From the NCBI GenBank assembly GCA_964393115.1, contig CAYMST010000237.1:1-7508 (forward strand): a DNA stretch of 7,508 bases, in the 5' to 3' direction. This DNA comes from CAYMST01 sp964393115. GTDB lineage: Bacteria > Bacteroidota > Bacteroidia > Cytophagales > Cyclobacteriaceae. The first letter of the stretch is position 1. Each line of letters opens with the position of its first letter. Positions 1 to 5,048 of this stretch are shown here, piece after piece. The position numbers were made by a program, and so were the translations under genes. The notes beneath the pieces were generated by a model, which saw only the letters and a program-made list of their open reading frames with translations, searched no databases and was not told the DNA's origin.

Positions 1-107
1 GCCCTAAGAAATTTATATTTAATGGGCAACGAGCTTTGCGATATCTTTTTCAGTGCTAGGACAACACTGTCTATATGTCTATTTACATCGAGTACGATAT
101 TTTTCAT
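1..107 (-). CDS. Possible 5' part of an unrecognised gene cut by the left window edge
   Basis: Reading leftward from an ATG at 107, a frame stays open to the window edge, giving 35 residues that begin MKNIVLDVNRHIDSVVLAL. The residues suggest an amphipathic helix; I do not recognise a family. It lies 36 bp downstream of the TetR gene on the same strand, just after a strong TetR-type palindrome, which is where a regulated target gene would be expected. The difficulty is that the -7 element of the candidate promoter overlaps this ATG, so transcription would begin inside the frame. The real gene may therefore start further left, or from another promoter. An open frame of 107 bases is not strong evidence by itself. 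Confidence 0.3.
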   Translation of the reverse strand, partial: MKNIVLDVNRHIDSVVLALKKISQSSLPIKYKFLR

Positions 108-138
108 AATATACCGATCGGTTTATTGTTATGTCAAA
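106..138 (-). promoter_or_regulatory. Candidate promoter reading out of the left edge, with the TetR operator in its spacer
   Basis: On the minus strand a TTTG (138-135, also readable as TTGACA at 137-132) is followed after 21 bp by TATATTAT (113-106), an imperfect match to the Bacteroidota -7 element TAnnTTTG. Read as a sigma70-type promoter, it is TTGACA, 18 bp, TATATT. The palindrome at 108-127 fills the spacer and overlaps the -7 element, the usual layout for repression by a TetR protein. The predicted start of transcription is near position 101. Confidence 0.45.
108..127. promoter_or_regulatory. TetR-type operator O1, near-perfect 20-bp palindrome
   Basis: AATATACCGATCGGTTTATT is a dyad centred between 117 and 118. 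Nine of its ten base pairs match, and the core ACCGATCGGT is perfect. Its size and its lack of an internal gap are typical of TetR-family operators. It lies 17 bp beyond the stop codon of the TetR gene at 144-749 and inside the spacer of a promoter facing left. A related copy, O2, precedes the TetR gene itself. Confidence 0.7.
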
Positions 139-143
139 AAAAA

Positions 144-749
144 TTATATAACCAGTTCATTTTCAATAACTAACTGGATTCTATCATAACAGTTTTGGAT
201 ATGTCGTTTATCGTTAGATATTTTTGATTGCATGACCGCACCCTCTATCAAAGAGATGAATAAATCAGCGTAAAGCGCAGGTCTGACGGTCGTTTTGATC
301 TGCTTGTGTTTTATGCCATTCGCTAAAATTGTGGTCAATCCTTCTCGCCAAAATTCTAGTGCTCTAAAGACTTTTTGACGTAGTTGTGGATGCGTATCAT
401 CAGCTTCAATAGCCGTATTCAATATTGGACATCCAAAACTAGAATCTGGATCATAAAGAATATTCTTGTGATAGGATAAGGCAACGTTCAACTTATCAAT
501 AGCGTTATCTTTCTTTTTAATGACTTTACGCGTATTACCAAACATCTTGTCAACATAAAAATCAAAGGAAGCTAACGCAATCTCATCCTTACTTTGGAAG
601 TTACCATATATACCACCTTTAGTTAGACCTGTGGCTGCCATGATGTCAGTCATGGAGGTGCCGGCAAAGCCCTTTTTATTGAAGATGGGAGCCGATTTCT
701 CTATAATGAATTTTCTAGTTCGTTCGGCTTTTGTCAATGATGCGTCCAT
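144..749 (-). CDS. TetR/AcrR-family transcriptional regulator
   Basis: Predicted cytoplasmic DNA-binding repressor of 201 residues, a normal length for the family. The N-terminus (MDASLTKAERTRKFIIEK) leads into a helix-turn-helix at about residues 31-51 (TSMTDIMAATGLTKGGIYGNF), followed by a variable helical ligand-binding domain. A GCPILNTAIEADD segment places Cys107 in that domain, and Lys176 lies in a GAVMQSK segment. E. coli NemR, from memory, uses a Cys106/Lys175 pair to sense electrophiles, so a NemR-like role is possible but rests on position only. I chose the ATG at 749. An in-frame TTG at 785 would add 12 residues, but that stretch is occupied by a promoter-like sequence and operator O2. 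The ComB gene ends 61 bp upstream on the same strand, so read-through is also possible. Ligand unknown. Confidence 0.9.
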   Translation of the reverse strand: MDASLTKAERTRKFIIEKSAPIFNKKGFAGTSMTDIMAATGLTKGGIYGNFQSKDEIALASFDFYVDKMFGNTRKVIKKKDNAIDKLNVALSYHKNILYDPDSSFGCPILNTAIEADDTHPQLRQKVFRALEFWREGLTTILANGIKHKQIKTTVRPALYADLFISLIEGAVMQSKISNDKRHIQNCYDRIQLVIENELVI

Positions 750-753
750 AGAT

Positions 754-786
754 GTAAAATAAACCGTTTGGTTTTTTATTTCCAAG
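754..786 (-). promoter_or_regulatory. Candidate tetR promoter
   Basis: On the minus strand CTTG (786-783) is followed after exactly 21 bp by TATTTTAC (761-754), an imperfect -33/-7 pair with the same spacing and the same embedded palindrome as the promoter at 106-138. The -7 element ends only 4 bp before the ATG at 749, which would give a leaderless or nearly leaderless message. The match to the consensus is weak; the parallel with the other promoter is what supports it. Confidence 0.35.
758..777. promoter_or_regulatory. Second TetR-type operator O2, in front of tetR
   Basis: AATAAACCGTTTGGTTTTTT matches the minus-strand reading of O1 (108-127) at 16 of 20 positions. It contains the dyad AAACC-GTTT-GGTTT (761-774). 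It is a weaker palindrome than O1, with two central mismatches. It sits between the -33 and -7 elements of the candidate tetR promoter, which points to autoregulation with lower affinity than at O1. This inference rests on sequence similarity alone. Confidence 0.5.
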
Positions 787-810
787 CTATTTGTTAAATT
801 CCTTTATTAT

Positions 811-1524
811 TTAGATAGCAACTAATTCTCCATCGACTAATTCAGGAATCACTTCATAGGTGTCTCTGGATAGACAAAACGAAATATCCTCAAGAATGTT
901 GGGGTTTATGTTCAGTAATCGGTTGACATGTGCAGCATTTTTTAGCGCATCAAAAAGGTTATCTCCTATGCTTTCATGGTACGTTTCTGCCAATACTGAA
1001 CTATCGCATATGGATACATCAGATATTTGTGTCTTTATTCTATTAATTAGTCCTCCCGCAAATACGGTGTCTTCTAGATTAGGATTTCCTTTCCATCCTG
1101 CACAGTGTAAGATTATGGGCTTTTGTTGCTTGACCAGGTAGTTTGCTAAACTTGATATATTCAAAAAGGACCCTATAACCACTTCATCCGACCCTAGAGA
1201 CTTGGTAATGGCCAATGTGCCATTAGTGGTTGTCATGGCTAATTTTTTATCTTGTAAAAGTCCCTTAGTGTATGGGATAGGGGAGTTGCCAAAATCAAAG
1301 CCATCTACATGTTTACCTCCTCTTTCTGCTGCTGTTTTATATCCGGACTTTCCTAATGCATAACACTCATCAGTACTGGCGACAGGTTTGATAGATATGG
1401 CACCATGCGCAAGCGCGGTAGTCATGCAACTAGTTGCCCTGAATATATCAATAACGACAGTTATCTTTTCTTCTAAAGTATGTAGATGAATTAATTCAGG
1501 TGATAAACACGTTTCTATATACAT
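811..1524 (-). CDS. comB: 2-phosphosulfolactate phosphatase, ComB family
   Basis: ComB hydrolyses 2-phosphosulfolactate to sulfolactate and phosphate, the second step of coenzyme M synthesis in methanogens. Bacterial members are common, but their pathway is often unclear. The 237-residue protein is full length and carries the family landmarks in order: VVIDIFRATS (23-32), AERGG (66-70), FDFGNSP (76-82), TTTNGT (98-103) and CAGWKGNPNLEDTVFAGGL (141-159), with a C-terminal segment ending DGELVAI. The ATG at 1524 gives a typical family N-terminus. No ComA (phosphosulfolactate synthase) or sulfolactate dehydrogenase is in the window, so its substrate supply must be encoded elsewhere. It lies between gcvT (131 bp upstream) and tetR (61 bp downstream), all on the minus strand. 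Family assignment is firm; the exact physiological reaction in this organism is inferred. Confidence 0.88.
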   Translation of the reverse strand: MYIETCLSPELIHLHTLEEKITVVIDIFRATSCMTTALAHGAISIKPVASTDECYALGKSGYKTAAERGGKHVDGFDFGNSPIPYTKGLLQDKKLAMTTTNGTLAITKSLGSDEVVIGSFLNISSLANYLVKQQKPIILHCAGWKGNPNLEDTVFAGGLINRIKTQISDVSICDSSVLAETYHESIGDNLFDALKNAAHVNRLLNINPNILEDISFCLSRDTYEVIPELVDGELVAI

Positions 1525-1535
1525 TTGATTATTTC

Positions 1536-1568
1536 TAAAGGTAATATTTATTTTTTGTATTAAACAAA
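1536..1568 (-). promoter_or_regulatory. Candidate promoter of the ComB-family gene
   Basis: On the minus strand TTTG (1568-1565) is followed after 21 bp by TACCTTTA (1543-1536), which matches TAnnTTTG except for the last base. The -7 element ends 11 bp before the ATG at 1524, giving a very short leader. It is a good fit to the Bacteroidota promoter pattern in an otherwise non-coding gap, and suggests that comB is transcribed separately from gcvT. Confidence 0.5.
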
Positions 1569-1570
1569 GT

Positions 1571-1600
1571 CGGTTTTAGAGTAGGCTTGAAGTCTAACCG
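1571..1600. repeat. Imperfect inverted repeat upstream of the comB promoter
   Basis: CGGTTTTAGA and TCTAACCG can pair over 8 bp with a two-base bulge and a 12-base loop. It lies just upstream of the -33 element of the candidate comB promoter and downstream of gcvT. It could be an operator or part of the gcvT transcript end. It has no T-tract, so it is not a convincing terminator. Confidence 0.3.
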
Positions 1601-1655
1601 CATCATTTAAACCAATTCGTTTGTATCATTATTTGCTAAGCACCAAGAGGTTTGG

Positions 1656-2741
1656 TTAGGACAAAAACGGTGGTTTAACCACCTGTCCTTTAATTGATCT
1701 ATTGCGCACTAGAATATCCAATTCCGTACCCACTTTTGCATAATCGGGGTGTATGTACGCTAAGCCGATTCCAGCCTGAAGTATCGGAGATATGGTGCCT
1801 GAAGTCATGATTCCAGCTTTGGCATCACCTACGTTGACTTGATAACCTGCTCGAGCAATACCTTTGTCTAGAAGCTTAATGCCGACTAACTTTCTGACGA
1901 CTCCTTCTTCTTTTTGTTTAACCAAGTGTTCCTTTCCAATAAAATCCTTGGTGAGTTTAGTAATCCAACCAAGCCCTGCTTCAATAGGTGAGGTAGAGTC
2001 GTCTAAGTCATTACCGTATAAACAAAAACCCATCTCAAGCCTTAATGTATCTCTGGCACCAAGTCCTGCGGGCTTCAAACCATGCTCATGACCTGCTTCA
2101 AGAAGTTGTTGCCATAACATAGGTGCTTGCTTATTAGATATATATAATTCAAATCCGCCAGCACCGGTATAACCAGTTTTAGAAATAATCACATCACCGA
2201 TGTTATCGATCTCTCCAGATGAGAAATGATAGTGCTTTAATGCACCAAGATCTGTATTGGTCAGAGCGGATAAGATATCTTGTGATTTAGGCCCTTGCAA
2301 TGCAATTTGACTGACCTCATTGGAAATGTTTGTAATGTTCGCACCAACATGATTATGCTGAACGACCCATTCCCAATCTTTTTCAATGTTAGCAGCATTA
2401 ACAACCATCCAGTATTTGGTGTCTGAAAACCGATAAATGAGTAAGTCGTCAACGATTCCTCCATCGGAGTTCATAAGGCAGCTGTACTGTGCCTGACCAT
2501 CTACAAGTTTACTCGCATCGTTACTAGTTACATACTGAATAAGGTCAAGTGCTTTGGAGCCTGTTACTTCGAATTCACCCATATGTGAAACATCAAACAG
2601 CCCTGCATTATTCCTTACACTTTTGTGTTCCTCTAATTCGGAGCTATACTTTACGGGCATTTCAAAACCTGCAAAAGGTACCATTTTGGCACTTAGTTTG
2701 ACGTGCTCTTCATACAGCGATGTCTTTTTAAATTCACTCAT
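1656..2741 (-). CDS. gcvT: Glycine cleavage system T-protein (aminomethyltransferase)
   Basis: The T-protein transfers the one-carbon unit from aminomethylated lipoyl H-protein to tetrahydrofolate, releasing ammonia, in cytoplasmic glycine breakdown. The 361-residue length is normal. Landmarks include FAGFEMPVKY near the N-terminus, FDVSHMGE (49-56), GGIVDDL with the folate-binding/catalytic aspartate at 98 or 99, VNAANIEKD (114-122), YTGAGGFELY (191-200) and the strongly conserved GARDTLRLEMGFCLYGND (228-245). The ATG at 2741 gives the expected start close to the YEEH segment. rnhB ends 83 bp upstream on the same strand with no good promoter between them, so co-transcription is possible. Genes for the H- and P-proteins are not in the window. 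The last codons contain a small inverted repeat (GGTGG-TTAAA-CCACC) followed by TTTTT, noted but not called as a terminator. Confidence 0.97.
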   Translation of the reverse strand: MSEFKKTSLYEEHVKLSAKMVPFAGFEMPVKYSSELEEHKSVRNNAGLFDVSHMGEFEVTGSKALDLIQYVTSNDASKLVDGQAQYSCLMNSDGGIVDDLLIYRFSDTKYWMVVNAANIEKDWEWVVQHNHVGANITNISNEVSQIALQGPKSQDILSALTNTDLGALKHYHFSSGEIDNIGDVIISKTGYTGAGGFELYISNKQAPMLWQQLLEAGHEHGLKPAGLGARDTLRLEMGFCLYGNDLDDSTSPIEAGLGWITKLTKDFIGKEHLVKQKEEGVVRKLVGIKLLDKGIARAGYQVNVGDAKAGIMTSGTISPILQAGIGLAYIHPDYAKVGTELDILVRNRSIKGQVVKPPFLS

Positions 2742-2824
2742 GGAGATTGATTTATAAAAATGAGCTTCAAAAGCCTATTAATGATGTTCAACTAATTTTC
2801 CGACTTCAAAGCTAGTGGTAGAGT

Positions 2825-3421
2825 CTAGAATATTTCCAATTGCCTGGGCAGTAGTTGAAAACTTTTTCGATGATATGGTGTAATGCCGTGTTCAGAAATA
2901 GCTGATCTATGCTTTTTAGTGGGGTACCCCATATTTGTTTCCCAACCGTACTCTGGGTACTCTTCTCCTAAGGCGGTCATCACCTTATCTCGATGTGTCT
3001 TGGCTAGGATAGACGCTGCAGCAATAGATAAGAACTTACTATCACCTTTTACTATGCATGTATACGGGATCTCGTTGTATTCATTGAACCGATTACCGTC
3101 AATGATTAAGTGCTCGGGAGTTTTGCCCAACGCTTCAATGGCGCGGTGCATGGCTAAAAATGAGGCGTTTAAAATATTGATTTCATCAATCTCCGTATGG
3201 GATACTTCGCCTATGGCCCAGTGCATTGATTCCTTTTTAATAATCTCTACTAGGCCTTCTCGTTGCTTCGAAGTGAGTTTCTTGGAATCATTGAGTGATG
3301 GATGACAATAATCAACTGGAAAAATTACCGCAGCAGCAACTACCGGACCTGCTAGGCATCCTCTTCCTGCCTCATCACAACCGGCTTCGATATGCTTAGT
3401 TTGAAACTGTGATAGTAACAT
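2825..3421 (-). CDS. rnhB: Ribonuclease HII
   Basis: RNase HII nicks RNA-DNA hybrids and starts removal of single ribonucleotides misincorporated into DNA. The protein is 198 residues, a usual bacterial length. The DEAGRG motif supplies Asp16 and Glu17. LIIDGNRF supplies Asp108, and VKGDSKFLSIAAASILAK supplies Asp127, completing the four metal-binding acidic residues. The MGYPTKKH segment carries Tyr166, the conserved residue that recognises the RNA-DNA junction. The ATG at 3421 places the DEAGRG motif about 15 residues in, as expected. It is divergent from the Nudix hydrolase gene at 3513 across a 91-bp gap, and is first in the minus-strand run rnhB, gcvT. Confidence 0.96.
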   Translation of the reverse strand: MLLSQFQTKHIEAGCDEAGRGCLAGPVVAAAVIFPVDYCHPSLNDSKKLTSKQREGLVEIIKKESMHWAIGEVSHTEIDEINILNASFLAMHRAIEALGKTPEHLIIDGNRFNEYNEIPYTCIVKGDSKFLSIAAASILAKTHRDKVMTALGEEYPEYGWETNMGYPTKKHRSAISEHGITPYHRKSFQLLPRQLEIF

Positions 3422-3429
3422 AATGGTTG

Positions 3430-3461
3430 CAAATCTAGTGAAACCAGAGCTCCGCAGCAGA
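3430..3461 (-). promoter_or_regulatory. Candidate rnhB promoter with a perfect -7 element
   Basis: On the minus strand TAGATTTG (3437-3430) is an exact match to the Bacteroidota -7 consensus TAnnTTTG. A TCTG (3461-3458) lies 20 bp upstream as a three-out-of-four -33 element. The -7 element ends 8 bp before the rnhB ATG, again implying a very short leader. Confidence 0.45.
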
Positions 3462-3512
3462 TTAGGCTTTTGACAGTTTTAACTCTTCGGTAGTGTTTTA
3501 TATTTTTACTCG

Positions 3513-4076
3513 ATGACACATGATACTGTAGATGAAGCTAAGAATCCTTGGATTACTTTAGAAACGAAAAAAATCTATGACAATCCGTGGATAACGGTAG
3601 AAGAGGATCAAGTTTTAAATCCGTCGGGGAATCCTGGTATTTATGGTCGAGTACAATTCAAAAATATCGCAATTGGGATTATTCCGCTGGATGAAAATTT
3701 AAACACCTGGATGGTCGGACAGTATAGATATTCTCTTCGCGAGTACTCTTGGGAGATACCCATGGGAGGAGGACCTTTATCCATTGCTCCTTTAGAATCC
3801 GCTAAACGTGAGCTGAAGGAAGAAACTGGCCTCTCAGCTAAAACTTGGCAGAATATCCTTAAAATCCACACATCCAATTCGGTAACGAACGAATATGGCT
3901 ATGTCTACATGGCTACAGATTTACAGTTTGGAGCCCCAGAATTCGAAGAAACTGAGGACTTGGTCATTCGGAAATTACCATTTTCAGAGATCCTACAAAT
4001 GGTCATGAACAATGAAATTACAGATAGTTTAAGTATTGCGGGAATATTAAAAGCGGCTCGTTTAATAGGTGTTTAA
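3513..4076 (+). CDS. Nudix hydrolase, probable ADP-ribose pyrophosphatase-like
   Basis: Nudix enzymes hydrolyse nucleoside diphosphates linked to another group. This 187-residue protein resembles the ADP-ribose/sugar-nucleotide pyrophosphatase branch: an N-terminal strand region (about residues 15-60), a QYRYSLREYSWEIPMGGG lead-in (70-87), then the Nudix box. The core RELKEETGL (99-107) keeps the catalytic arginine and glutamates. The first glutamate of the box consensus (Gx5Ex7REUxEExGU) is replaced by Ile91. I recall related GGGPL-type members that also lack it, so activity is likely retained. The C-terminal half (ETEDLVIRKLPFSEI) fits the family. The ATG at 3513 has a TATATTTT element 6 bp upstream but no well-spaced -33 box. 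It ends tail to tail with the Nudix-type regulator at 4083. Substrate not determined. Confidence 0.88.
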   Translation: MTHDTVDEAKNPWITLETKKIYDNPWITVEEDQVLNPSGNPGIYGRVQFKNIAIGIIPLDENLNTWMVGQYRYSLREYSWEIPMGGGPLSIAPLESAKRELKEETGLSAKTWQNILKIHTSNSVTNEYGYVYMATDLQFGAPEFEETEDLVIRKLPFSEILQMVMNNEITDSLSIAGILKAARLIGV

Positions 4077-4087
4077 AAGGTGTTAAA
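4067..4087. repeat. Tandem duplication across two convergent stop codons
   Basis: AGGTGTTTAAA (4067-4077) is directly followed by AGGTGTTAAA (4078-4087), identical except for one T. The first copy contains the TAA stop of the plus-strand Nudix hydrolase (4074-4076). The second contains the TAA stop of the minus-strand regulator (TTA at 4083-4085). The genes are 6 bp apart with no terminator hairpin between them. Confidence 0.65.
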
Positions 4088-4805
4088 GATCAAACATGAA
4101 CCCTCGTTGAGCTAATTCCTTGTATTTTTCACGATCAAATTCATATAAAAAAGCTCCTTTTTTCGAAGTTGATTTGTCTTTCTCTTCCAACTTACGAAGT
4201 AGGTCCATGGATAATATCTTTTTTCTAAAATTACGATCGTCTAAGTCACGCTGATAGATCTCTTGATAAAGCTTCAGAAGCTGAGGTAATGTAAATTTCT
4301 CAGGTAACAACTCAAATCCAATTGGGCGATATTTTGCATTGGTTCGAAGACGATCAAGTGCTTTGTTCACCATGGAGTTATGGTCCATTACCAAATCAGG
4401 AATTTGATCTTTGATAGGAAACCAATTAGCATCTCTCGATCCCGCTGACTCTTTATCATAGTCTTCAATTTTTATCAATGCCCAATAGGCCACCGATATT
4501 ACTCGATTACCAGAGTCTCGATTGACATCCCCAAAGGCATGCAACTGCTCGATAAAAATGTTTGTGCGTCCGGTTAACTCTTCTAAAATCCGATAGGCTG
4601 CACTATCCATATCTTCATTTTTTTGAACAAACGTGCCTAATAATGACCAGTCACCGGCGAATGGCTGATGCTTACGTTTGTAGGCCAGGAGATTGATTTG
4701 CTCTTTGTCAAATCCAAAAATGATGCAATCCACTGCAATGTGCAGTTTTTCGGCTTCACTGTAGTACTCATGCTCAATCTCCCTGGCAATCACTTCCTCT
4801 ATCAT
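4083..4805 (-). CDS. Nudix-related transcriptional regulator (NrtR/AraR-like)
   Basis: This 240-residue protein joins a Nudix-like sensor domain to a winged helix-turn-helix, the layout of NrtR (NAD metabolism) and of AraR-type sugar regulators in Bacteroidota. The Nudix domain spans about 20-155, starting LHIAVDCIIFGF. Its box region (about 57-80, reading YRILEELTG) has Ile73 and Leu76 where catalytic glutamates belong, so it is probably a ligand sensor, not an enzyme. The C-terminal segment, about 166-225 (LPEKFTLPQLLKLYQEIYQR, then RNFRKKILSMDLL), is the DNA-binding part. The ATG at 4805 gives a normal N-terminus. It is divergent from galE, and the shared 243-bp gap holds two inverted repeats. 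Control of galE, and a sugar or nucleotide-sugar ligand, is inferred from position; NAD control via the adjacent Nudix hydrolase is the alternative. Confidence 0.85.
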   Translation of the reverse strand: MIEEVIAREIEHEYYSEAEKLHIAVDCIIFGFDKEQINLLAYKRKHQPFAGDWSLLGTFVQKNEDMDSAAYRILEELTGRTNIFIEQLHAFGDVNRDSGNRVISVAYWALIKIEDYDKESAGSRDANWFPIKDQIPDLVMDHNSMVNKALDRLRTNAKYRPIGFELLPEKFTLPQLLKLYQEIYQRDLDDRNFRKKILSMDLLRKLEEKDKSTSKKGAFLYEFDREKYKELAQRGFMFDL

Positions 4806-4831
4806 AATGCTAATTGTAAAATGAAAAAATC

Positions 4832-4865
4832 AATATAATTACAGCTATACAAGTTTAATTATATT
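4832..4865. promoter_or_regulatory. 10-bp inverted repeat near the regulator start, candidate operator
   Basis: AATATAATTA (4832-4841) and TAATTATATT (4856-4865) are exact reverse complements separated by 14 bp. The element lies 26 bp upstream of the regulator ATG at 4805. Its middle overlaps a possible minus-strand -7 element TAAACTTG (4857-4850), which has TTTA 20 bp further upstream. It could be an autoregulatory operator or a leader hairpin. The arms are purely A/T, so chance is a real alternative in an AT-rich gap. Confidence 0.4.
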
Positions 4866-4964
4866 TCTTTATACTCGTAAATACGACGGTTGTTTTTGAT
4901 TGTTGTGTAAATAAGAACACATTTGGCGGGCGCTGTAATCATATACGCCTAACTTGAAGATTGG

Positions 4965-4989
4965 TTCCAAAAGGAAAACAATTTTGGAA
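4965..4989. promoter_or_regulatory. 8-bp inverted repeat upstream of galE, candidate operator
   Basis: TTCCAAAA (4965-4972) and TTTTGGAA (4982-4989) are perfect reverse complements with a 9-bp spacer. The right arm contains the TTTG that forms the -33 box of the candidate galE promoter. A bound protein would therefore interfere with RNA polymerase. The Nudix-type regulator encoded across the gap is the obvious candidate binder. There is no following T-tract, so it is not a terminator. Confidence 0.45.
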
Positions 4990-5015
4990 GAGTGGAAATA
5001 TTATGATTACTTGTG
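4983..5015 (+). promoter_or_regulatory. Candidate galE promoter
   Basis: TTTG (4983-4986) is followed after 21 bp by TACTTGTG (5008-5015), matching TAnnTTTG at five of six fixed positions. The spacing is the same as in the candidate comB and tetR-region promoters. It leaves a leader of roughly 25-30 bases before the galE ATG at 5049. The -33 box is inside an inverted repeat. Confidence 0.4.
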
Positions 5016-5048
5016 TCCTGATATTGAAATTAACGAGACAAACATACT

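Noticed and set aside
750..785. Extended TetR start at the TTG at 785
   Set aside because: It adds 12 residues with no family resemblance, and the stretch holds a promoter-like sequence and the O2 palindrome. The ATG at 749 gives a typical TetR N-terminus.
860..1141. 93-codon plus-strand open frame
   Set aside because: It is antisense to the ComB-family gene and lacks recognisable protein features.
1656..1680. Terminator-like hairpin GGTGG-TTAAA-CCACC followed by TTTTT at the end of gcvT
   Set aside because: The stem is only 5 bp and is made of codons for the VVKPPF ending, which is common in T-proteins, so coding constraint explains it.
2742..2824. Terminator or promoter in the rnhB-gcvT gap
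   Set aside because: Only a 4-5-bp GCTT-TTG-AAGC hairpin with a short T-run is present, and no -33/-7 pair has plausible spacing.
2883..3305. 140-codon plus-strand open frame
   Set aside because: It is antisense to rnhB, whose catalytic motifs are all intact, and its translation looks like no protein family.
3469..3512. Promoter TTTG/TTGACA with TATATTTT before the Nudix hydrolase
   Set aside because: Both boxes exist, but their spacing (26 bp for TTTG, 23 bp for TTGACA) is too long, so I mention only the -7-like element with the gene.
5039..5046. Perfect minus-strand TAnnTTTG (TATGTTTG) just before galE
   Set aside because: No -33 element lies upstream at a suitable distance, and it would give the regulator a leader of more than 200 bases. 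Probably chance.
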